Shown: one piece after another, positions 12,207 to 23,300 of the stretch
Layout: each line of letters starts with the position of its first letter
Numbering within the stretch: position 1 is the stretch's first letter
Origin: Manduca sexta
Lineage: Eukaryota; Arthropoda; Insecta; Lepidoptera; Sphingidae
NCBI RefSeq assembly: GCF_014839805.1
Contig: NC_051117.1
Span: 5,022,001 to 5,086,000 of the forward strand
Direction: 5' to 3'
DNA length: 64,000 nucleotides
Notes under the pieces: model-generated
Told to the model about the DNA's origin: nothing
What the model saw: only the letters and a program-made list of their open reading frames with translations
The model's database searches: none
Position numbers and translations under genes: made by a program

Positions 12207-14323
12207 CTGTAAAATTAAAGATACATTAGTGGAAAAGTACACACATTGAGAGTAAAAAAGATAGGTGAAGAGACAGGAGGAAAATACATTAACAATTTTA
12301 CATGTACCTGAGAGGTGTATATATCTAGCATGTTAAAAAATCTGTTCTAGACTATCACAATAATTCAAAGTAGATTTATTTCCTTTAATTTATAGACTGG
12401 CATGTGGCACCAAATCATGAAATGAAGATTGCAGTAACTTTATTAGGCAGCAAAATTATCTAAAATTGAAATCGTAAAAAAACTTATTCATAAAATAAAG
12501 ATATCCTTTATATCATTTTTATTTATATTGATCAGTGTATTGGACACTATAGTTGCAATTATTTTTATATGTATACGCTATGCCCCTCAGATACATATCA
12601 CACTCAAAAAGCAGTTTTAAAAAGATTTTAAAGAATCTACAACAGTTTTAAACACTAAGCTATATTTATACATAGTTCCAACACCAATTTCGTGGATTTA
12701 AAAAAGCTATTTTACACAATAAAGTAGGAAAATAAAAAAGGTTTAATGCAAATGAAACTTACCGACGGGTAAAGTGCAGTGCTTACATATACCATGGCAT
12801 TATGAAATGTAGTGCTTGACCGTGCGAAATAAAAATATAAAGTAACCGAGAATGTGATTCGTGCAAATTTTGTGTCTTAATCTATATTTGAAATGCAATT
12901 TCTGAAATAGATTACTTTTGTAGGAAAATACAAAAAGGAGTTTTATTTTTATGTCGCCGTTGCTTTTAAGGTATATTTTTCTTTATTTTGCTGTAAATTC
13001 CATTTCAATTGTGCACTATGCAGGTGTAAAATTGATATCTTTCGTAAAGGCATTATTTTTCTAAAAAGCTTTATCGATAAACTAATGCTTGGAATCGATA
13101 ACTTTGCCAACTGAATCAATAAAGCTGTATACTAAACACTAGTAATAAAAACTCAAAATTTGATTGAGAATGTCCTCATATAATATCTTATATGTAACAA
13201 CTTACAGAGAGACATCACAAGCAAAGTAAGCGCTGTGTCTATGTACTATTTATATATATAACGTTATACACTTACGTCGCTGCTGGTATATATATCGATA
13301 TTCGATAAACTTACTATCAGTTTATCGATATTGTTGATTCTATCGACTATAACATTTCCAGGAAAATCACCAGCAGAGACCTAAGTTACTTCATTATAAG
13401 TTCCCAAATATTTATATAACATATAAGGAAATAGTCGCTTTGTGACTTGAAGAGCTTCAATTATGTGTTAATTCCGAAAATAAATAATAAAATTAACACA
13501 AATGCTCATAATGCGAATAGAAATAAATAATCTAGCAGATCTATTAAGTAGAGAATAATATCGAAATAAACAATGTGTTGCAACATGCTTATAAATCCAC
13601 TACGAGGCATAAAATTTATAACGAAAACTCGGTTTAAAAAAGAATAAATTACGCAACACAAAACTATAGCGATAACTTTATAAATACTTAGATTTAAAAT
13701 AATATAAAATGCTCTCATTAGTCACATAAAAATACGTCATTTGTAAATACACATTTATTGATAAAAGCAGAATAAATTTTCTGATTTAAAATTATATATA
13801 AAAATAATCGATTCGTAGGCAAGATTGTTACACGATTAACTTTATTTAAATTTATATAAATTATAAAACATTTAATAAATCTCGTTTCGTAACAAGATGT
13901 CAAATATAAAGTAACATCGAATACAAAAGTGATTTCTTTGAAATCAATGTTAGTCAAAAAATTAAAAACATTAAGATTTGACACATTGTAAAATACTTGT
14001 ATTTGTACTGGACAACACGACAAACTACTTGAGTAGATAATCTCTAAATCCACTGGAACATCATATACGTCACATTTACAGTGCGTGTACATATTGATAA
14101 TGATTGTTTCAAATTTACCATATTTGTTCACATTTATCCTGATTTATTGTTGATAAAACTACTAGGCGTTGACAGAGATCACTTAATTTAATTGCAATTT
14201 TATTCGTCGTTTGTAAATATGAAACAATCGCTTTATGAAAAAAAAATATTAACAATAATAAATAGTAAAACTAAGCAACTATATCATACATCGTTTCAGC
14301 GTGGGTCGTTCGTTCGCCGCGAA
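12207..14323 (-). other. ankyrin 3' UTR or downstream region
   Basis: AT-rich sequence after the ankyrin stop (reading on -). A poly(A) signal for the - strand (tttatt on +) is at 14198-14203. A nested inverted repeat with tatcgata-type motifs lies at 13280-13376. No coding signal. Confidence 0.45.
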
Positions 14324-14351
14324 TTATTTCTTCCTCTTTAGCTTCGGTATT
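14324..14351 (-). CDS. Ank2: ankyrin last coding exon (basic C-terminus)
   Basis: The acceptor attccag opens at 14351. It completes the glycine split from 15264 and reads IPKLKRKK to TAA at 14324-14326. It is too short to be found by length. The exon at 15264-15339 ([13 protein letters not shown]..) links it to the giant exon and brings the phase from 1 to 2. Confidence 0.75.
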
Positions 14352-17300
14352 CTGGAATTGTGCGTGTGGGGTTAGTGCTCACCAATGTTTGACAGACAAA
14401 TTTAAAAACTGTGAAACTCGATAATGTGGGAGAGAGATTATATTGTTAAAGTATAATTGTAATTTAAATAAATTAAGAAACTCATTAAATATAGGTAATA
14501 AATATATTTCCATTTTCATAAGATGTAGAAACTTTAAAATCACCTAAAACATTATAAAGATTGGTTGGCATATAACATTACAAAGTTATATACTTTTTAT
14601 GATGTAAAAACTTTTTTAATACGAAATAAATCATTTTAAATGTTAAATAATTGTAAATTGTCCCCTTAGGGATAAAAAGCCTAAGTAAAAGAATTTAAAA
14701 TTTAAAAAGTCACTATAATTTTAGAATATGAAAACTTATTCGTAAATAAATTTAATAAAATAAAGGTTTGTATTATTCTGTAGAGATTACGATATAATGT
14801 TATTATAAAGTCATTTTAAAAAATTATAGGTATTTAGTATGTTAACATTTGACGCGGAAAATGTCAACAAAATTATTAGGTAAACTGTAAGAATGGTTTA
14901 ATTTATACGAAGCACTAATTAATTTATAAGAAAAAGTAAATATTAACAAAACAGTATTTAGAAGACCATTCTTAAAAGAATAGAGGGCAAAGAAAGAGAA
15001 ATTAAGCATTCACACATACCTCTCAAGAAATAAATAGATTATATGAATAAAATGTTACAGAGCGACTGTACATTATAAAGTTTCACAATTTTGTTAAGAA
15101 ATGGCAAAATGCAGTGAGGTATAGTTTTCAATATTTAAAATTGGCCTGACAGTATGCCACAGTGCGAGTGCGCGGTCTGGCGTGCGATTATTTACATTTA
15201 TACACGTCTGTCTCAATGTTTTATATGGAGACTCGATTTTCACAAGGGTTTGTGCGAACTTACCCGGAACTCTTCTTGTGTGGGGATGATTGTGCCTTTT
15301 CTGACTCTAATAATTTAGTGCTTGAATCCTTCATGAATCCTGAAATGTTGTATGAGAAGATATGAATAAATTAAAAATCAATAAATTGCAAATATTTATT
15401 TACTTTCCACGGATCATTTTTTTTTGCCAAGATAATTCAAGCAAGTCATGTAGGTATGTGGCGAGAAGTCTCTTACCTTTGCCTGACGATCCGAAGACAG
15501 AATTGCCCAAATTGTTAAGGCTGCTGGTGAATTTGTCCGCTTCGCCCGCGACCGCTCCTGCGACTGCCTGCTCAGTTTCCCTCGCACTCTCTTTCACACG
15601 CTCTTTCGTGTCATGCAACCTTTCTTCAGCCTCCTCGAGCCTCTCCTTCGCCGACCCTTTGATATCTTCCAGCTTGTTATCAGCCGAAACCTGGAAGCCT
15701 TCAAAGGAGTCTTGAACCTCTCCAAATAATTCCTTCGATTCTGCCTCTACATTATTCGCAGTAGTTTGCACACCACCAAAGATTTCCTTTGCGGAATCGT
15801 CTAAACTGTCGAAAGTGTTACCCGCTGAACTCTGGAAGCTACGAAGTGTGTCTTGCGCGGAGCTTCCGACGTCATCCCTAAAACTTGCGAATGTGTCCCG
15901 CGTGGAACTTTGAAGATCCTCCCATGTATCTTTGGCGTCGTTCACTTTATCCTTAGCCGAACTTTCGATCTTATCGAAAGTACTCAAGGTGGAATCTTGA
16001 GCGTGACTGAACGCCTGCTGCGACGACTCTTGCAAATCGCTTGCTCTCTGTTGCAAATTCTCAAGCTCGTCTTTGCCAGCCTGCTTTACATTATCGAATT
16101 TATTTTCAATGTTCCCTTGTAATGCTGCTTTCTTACTCGCTGCCGCATTTATTGTATCTTCAGCAGTTTTCTTAATTTGTTCTGTAGTTTGTTCGGCTTC
16201 TTGCCTTATTCTGTCCAGTTCACTTTGTGTGGCGACTTTAACCTGGTCTGCTTTGTCATGGATATCCTTTTCTATGTCATCTTTTTTACTGTTTATTGCG
16301 CTTCCGACGGCATTTGTTGTGTCTTGTATAGACTTCGTCACTTCGACAGTTTTGTTGTTGACTGCGTCTTTAACTTTACCCGCTTTGTCTTGGACAGCAT
16401 CTTTAACCTGTGTCGTGGTGGTATGAACAGCATCCTTTATTTCACTTGTTTTAGTTTCTATCGAGTGTTTGGCATCTTGTGCTTTATCACTAATGGCAGC
16501 ACTGATCTCACTACCTTTTTCAAAAGCAGCATCTTTTAATTCAACAGTTTTTGATTGCACCGTATCTTTTATCTCACTCGTTTTTTTATAAGCTGCATCC
16601 TTAGCTTCACTAGCAGCATCCTGGACTTGACTAGTAGTATCAAGTATGGCATTTTTAACTTCGGTTTGTTTAGCGTCAAAGGCGTTTTTTACCTCACTCG
16701 CCTTATTTTCGACGGTTTCTTGGGCTTTGTTAGCTTTATCTTGAACAGCGTCTTTCGCATCTTGAGCTGTATCATGGATAGCGTCTTTAATTTCACTTGC
16801 TTTATGACACACAGCATCTTTATTATCAATAATGGCACCCCTGATTTCGTTAGTTTTGTTCTGAACTACGTCTTTGGCTTCACTGGCTTTTTCATTAACG
16901 GCATCTTTTACTTCATTAGTTTTATCAACAATGGTGTCTTTAGCTTCACTTACTTTAATTTCGACCGATGATTTAATTTCAGAAGACTTTTCCTCAACAG
17001 ATTTTTTGGCTTCATCGACTTTATCGTGAACAGCTTTACCTACTTCATCTTTTTTATCTTGCAAAGCCTTTTCAGCTTCTGCTGTTTTATCTTGTACAGT
17101 TTGTGCCACATGTTCAGCAGCTTCTTTGACCTCTGCCTCTTTTTTAGCGACGCTGTCTTTAATCTCGTCCTTTTTAGCAGACGCCTGCTCTGCTAAGTCA
17201 CTAGCCACTTCCTTTCCTTCAGCAATTTTTCCTTTTATTTCATCCTCAAGTTTTTCTTTCTCACCAAAAATGTTATGAACTAAACCAGTAAAGAAGTTCT

Positions 17301-20300
17301 TGCCTTGTTTTGACTTCTTCTTCTTTTCTTTCTTAATTTCTTGTTCTACCTCATGCGCTTCTGCTTTGAGATCTGCAGCAGCCTTTTTAGATTTCTGCTT
17401 AGCACCATCTAATGATTCACCAAGGGCGTGTAGTTTATCTTTGGCGGAGTCTTTAACTTTTTCAGAGGTTTCAGTAGCACCATGTTTTATATCTTGAGCT
17501 TTATGAGTTAAAGAGTCTTGCGCATTCTGAATAACATCTCCTACGGCAATTGCACCTTTATTTGCTTTGTCTTGCAGATCTGATCCAATTTCATGGGCCT
17601 TGTGTTTAAGATGGTCTGCTGAATTCTCGGCGGAGCCTTTTGCTTGTGCAATTTTTTCATTGGCTCTATTTTTGAGTTCCTCAGCTTGCTCCATAGCTAC
17701 AAAGTCCATTGCTAGCGCTTTCATTTTTAATTTATCATTAACAATTCCTGCAGTTACTTGTACTTGGCCAGCTGCATCTTTAGCAGTTACACCAGCGTCA
17801 TCAATTTGTTCATTGATATTTGTTTTTATTACTGATGCTTTTGAATCAACATCCTCGTACAGTTTATCAGCCGATTCTTTTAATGAATTCAATTTTTCAT
17901 CTACAGCACCCTGGACTTCTTCGATTTTATTTGTAGCATTTTTTTTCAATTCTTGCTCTTTGTTTTTAACATCGTCCTTGATCTTTTCACTTTTCACAAC
18001 GACCTCATCAATTACATCGACTGATTTCTGTTTAATATCATCCTTACGCTTTTGTAATTTACCGATGTCATCAGCCAATTCGTTTTGAATTTCGTGCGTG
18101 GCAAAAGTAACCTGTTCTATTCTATCGACTAAATTGGATGTCTCGTCATGTCGGTGTTTCTGCCCTTTCTTGAATTTTCCTTCGCAACAACCGACGTAGA
18201 ATTGGAATGGATCTGTCTTTTTGTTATACAATGGTGTATCTACAGGCTGCATGTTTGCGTATTCTTCGTAAATGTGTTCCTCTACTTCTTTTAAGGCGGG
18301 AGACTTTTCGTCTTCTTCGACAACTAATTTGGTTGCGTATAAATGACTGTCGGGATCCTCGTCATCTTTTTGTGGTGGTTTTTGATGCAAGTCCTTAAAC
18401 ATATCCTCTACTTTGTCAAGTAATTCTTCGTTGATAATCCTTGGAGCTGGTTTAGGTGGGCTTTTATCTTTAGACTCCCGCGGTTTAGGTTGAGGTTTCG
18501 GGGAGGATTCTTTGACTTCATCATCTTTTTCTTCACTGTGACCGAATACGTTTTTAACTTTATCAGCGAGGCCACCGAGGAAGCTGGTTTCTGGCTTCTT
18601 CTTGCCTTTCTCTAGAGTGCTCTGAGGGGTTTTGTCTTCGTCTGAGTCAAACGTAGCCTTAACTTTGTTAGAGTCTACATGAAGTGTATCACCATTGACT
18701 AAAAACATAAACGAGTATTGCGCATGACACAAAATAATTATAAAAATATTATTTATTGACACAAAAAGAATAAATATGAATTGTTACCTTGAGGTCTGGT
18801 ATCTTTGCTATCAGTGTCCTTTGTTGGATGTAAAACATCACCGTTTGTTACAATTTTATCCTAGAAAAATCAATACGTTATTGGCAAAGACTCTAAATAA
18901 TAATACATTTTTGCACCTTTTCAATCATCCTGAAGATTTGTCATGTTTTTGATACTTAATATCGTTTTAAACCTGCTTGAACGCAAGAAAACACGAAAAA
19001 AGGTGCTAAATCAGACTAAAATATGACAAAATGCGTTGAAACTAAGTGCAATGTTTATGATGTGTCTCTACTTGCACTAGTATTGGCTCGAGCGCAGGCA
19101 CTCGCTGATCTTGTTAGAATTGCTCTAAAAGCCATTAGGCTAATAAATCCATAACATCATAAGCACAAAAATCGACAGTGTAAAACAGACTTTAATTTTA
19201 CAAATTTAAGGACCAATTTGATCCAACCTTTACTTAGCTTAGACAATGTTTAAATTTGTAGCTCAATCCAGAGCACCAGTTATCGATCACTAGTTTACAT
19301 ATCTCTCTAATGTCAAACGTAAAGTATACCTTATTAAAACGTTTACAAATTCGATTTTTGCACTCATCATGTTTGGAAGGCGGTATGCTTACATGTCCGT
19401 TGACTTGTCTATCGTGGTAAGGCAGCGAGCCGGGCCCGAGGCTGTTGTTGTGCTCGCCCCAGTGGAAGCTCAGCTCGTCTTTGAGCGCGTCGAAGCCTGA
19501 AATAAGTAAAAAGAAGAATTAAAAACGCCTCGAGGATAAAAGTGAGGTGAAGCAAATTTTGAAGACGGTAACTTCATGTACTAAACTACTTGTCCATGAT
19601 TTATAAACATACATTCGTGCAATCTAAGTGCTGATAGAATCGACTTAAGTGCACGTATACGTACGTAGCGTACGCACGAACAATTCTCGATCAGAAATTA
19701 CACGAATGTGTGCGAATAAACTTTCTACATACTACTTTATATATTAATAATTGCTCAGGCTAAGTGTTGGCCAGTTTCGTCAAGAAGGCTTAAATATTAT
19801 ATGATGTTTCCGCGTTTTTTATGCCGGGATGTATAATATTACAGAATAAAAGTATCCTACGTGTTATTCCGGTCGGTGCGTGGTGTCCGTTCTCCTTAGC
19901 CCCCGCTGAATACGCAGCGCAATCATAACGTTTATTTTATAACTTTTTTACTTTATTATGAGATATATAATATCAAGGAGTTGTTGTATTACAGTTAGAG
20001 TGTAATAATAAATGTTAGTCAGCATAATGAAACAGATAATAAAGAATGGTCAAGTATTGTTATGTGTCTAGTTCTACGGATAAATAAGAATTAATCGTGT
20101 TTTACGTTTTGTTGTGCTTAGAGAATAATTCTAAAACATATAAGTATTTCTAAAAGTGCTAGGTACGATGTGACTAGTATTATATACGTTTGTTGACAAT
20201 TGAAGTGCTATACTATACCAGTTCGACGTAGTTCAGACGGTCGGTCGTAAAAATTAAGTGAAATAATTTTTATAATATGCGTATATTTTGGTGACCCCAC

Positions 20301-23300
20301 TAATGGAGTGAAATACGCATAAAATGTATGTCAGCCAATCCCAGAACTGCAAATAAATATCTACCCACATTTCTAATATTTTCTTATAGTATAAGATCTG
20401 TTCCTCTTGCATCTAAGAATATTTGCTACGTAAGGTACACTAAACGTAGTTAGGTCACAAAATTAAACCATTTAATCCCATAACTAAACAAAACAAACAA
20501 ACACACATTATGCCTTTACCCCGGAGGGGTGGTCAGAGGTGCTACCAGGACACATTTTTTGTTTGTGTGTTCCATCCTATAATGTGTCTGGAGGCGAGCT
20601 TATTGCCATATCGGGCACAAAGTCCCGACTCCTAGATTATGCTAAACAGAAAACCCCTACATTACTGCCCGTCCCAGGTTAAGAACTCGGGATCTCAAAG
20701 CCGTTTCGTACCGCGCACAAAATCAACTAGCTAAGGAATAACCATTAGTGGATAGACATTTGTTTATATTTCTGTAACAGGTTGGTGTAACAATGTAACA
20801 GGTCTATGTAACAATGTAACAAGTTAGTGTAACGCTATAGGATGATTTAAATTCGCCAGCTGTTACCTGACTGGTCGAGGTTGAGGTAGTCGAGCTGGCT
20901 CTTGCCGGCGCGCGGCGCGATGCGCTCGGGCAGCTCCACGTCGAGCACGCACGTCGGCGTCTGCGACTGCTCGCCCTTTGGCACCTGTGTCAAATCATTT
21001 GAATGTTATTTATTCTCTATGTTCGTTATAAGATCTGTTGTTGTTCATAATATAAACAATTTTCAAGTTTAGTTCTCATTAATGTAAATTATAAAAAAAA
21101 AATATGTTATATAGTGAATTTGGTGTAGTTGAGATGTATGAAATAACTATAATAGTTAACTAATAAAAATGCATTCATAAAATATTGTAACATGCGTACG
21201 ACGAATTTCATTAAACTCGCTATAGTGACATGGATTGATTACTTGTTTTTATTAATAAGTATAAAAATTTGAACATAACATCGGTATGTAATATTTACAC
21301 CACCTAATCACTCACATGTCTAGGCTACTACTAATGTAAGTAGACTACATAAATCTCTACCAAGTATTGTTTTAGAAACAAACTAATCACCTTAGGTTCA
21401 TTCATGAAGTAAATCCTTCCGGACGGACTCTCCTCGTGGTGTTTCACTCGCACCGTGAACTCCACTCTGTTGTCTTTGAAAGCCTGAGAAATAAAATAAG
21501 ATTACGCTATGGTACACATAAACTGTTCTGTGTTTATTAAGACCTCTTTAACGATAGCGATTCGTGTGATCACACATTCTTTAAAAACAGTCTTTTTTAC
21601 GTTTAATTTGTTTATTTTTATATCTAAAAAGGCTTTTTATTACGTATTATTAAATATCGTACCTCGAATGTAAGCATGGGCTGGCTTCCCGATTTGGTGA
21701 CTGGCACAAGGTTGCCAGAGAATTCCAAATATACGTCTTTGCCGTCTAAGAATTTCACCGAAGTCGAATGGGCCACCTCTGTGTAGTGCTCCTGAAATAT
21801 AAGAAAACATGACTTAGCTTTTCATTTTTAACGCCTTCTTTTAAAACTCTTTGTTGGAGTAACTGTTTATATAAAATAGATCGAAATCGTTGTTCTAGGA
21901 TGACCAAAATTTATGAAATTATAATTAGATTCATATTTTAAAAATCTTACTTAACTAACTAATTACATTCGATTTATTTGTTAAATATGTTGGTAGAACG
22001 TACCTGTTGCAGCAACGTATCGTATGCGTATCTGTCTGTGATGGTCATCACGAGAAGCCTGCCCTCCAGCGCGTCCAGTCGCTTGCCCAGAACTACGATG
22101 CGAACCTCAAATGGAACAAGCAACATTTCCCTGCAACACAATCACACATTACAACATCATTGCTTTAGATTGTACTGCAATATTTTTTAATTATAATATG
22201 AATCACTTCTTAGTGAATTTCGGCCAAGGTTGATAAAATAAAGCTGAAGAGTTTGTTTTTTGAATTCGGTCTTTGGAACTAGTTCTCAGATTATGGTAAT
22301 TCTTTCACTAATAGAAAGCTTTATTATTCTTGAGTTCTATGAATAACTTTTTATCCCGGGTTCGGACTTTACTGAAAGCGGAATCTCGATTAAAAATGAT
22401 CGAATATACAAGGCATAATCGATTGACACAATATTACTTACCTATATAATTCAGTTGCCAATTTTGTAGCATCGCTTACGTTCTGGCAATTCATCAGCCA
22501 GAATCTGGAATGGAATACAGCGTTGAAACATTTATGTTGATGTAATAGGACGTAATTATAAGATTCACTTATCTATCAAAAACAAGTAAAGAACATTTTT
22601 TTAAAATTTTAATAAAGTGTCACAGTTCAATGTTTGTTGGTAAAGGAGCGAATTTTGCTCCGAGCAACAAACATTTAATAAGGTACGATTGTCAATCCCG
22701 TTTGTGATACGTGTGCGACACTGAAAGAATATCCGCAGCCATTTCAGACACCTTTATGACATGAGGATATTTTCTGGAGTTATAAGTCAGCGCCACCTAG
22801 TATTCTATTTCAAACTTAAATAAACAACCTAGCGCCATCTAGTAGTACATTAAAACCGTCATCACCTGGCGGACACGGTGGTGGTGAACGACGCGCAGTC
22901 GTCGGTGATGGTGAGCGGCGTGGAGCCGGTGACGTCCTCCCACACGGCGCGCGCCTGCCCGCCCATTATGGAGCACAGGAGCCGCAGGTTCGATGTCGAC
23001 GCGCGTTCGCCGGTCTGTTGCAGCAACGAAGTGATGATAAATATTTTAGAATAAAAATCTTCACATATTGGTGTTCTTGTTTGTTATTTGACGTGATCGT
23101 CATAAACTCGGCGAGATTTTCCCGTTAGGTTTATTAAGGTATCTAGCCTGGTATACCTCTACAATTTTAGGACACTGGAGCCCTTAGTATGGATCTTTAC
23201 AGTAAGTGAGTTTAACGCAAGCTTTGAGATTCACTATTTGATGAGATTATGACACAGTTTATGATCGTGGAAGTATGTGGCACTATTTTTCTATATAGAT

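Noticed and set aside
13506..14131. Hydrophobic - strand frames of 70 and 137 codons beyond the ankyrin stop
   Set aside because: AT-rich sequence gives Phe/Ile/Tyr/Asn-rich frames by chance; no domain, no splice context. More likely 3' UTR or intergenic.
15362..18398. Series of open frames on the + strand opposite the giant ankyrin exon
   Set aside because: They mirror the low-complexity repeat exon on the - strand; they have no splice or domain support and low-complexity Ser/Phe/Cys-rich composition.
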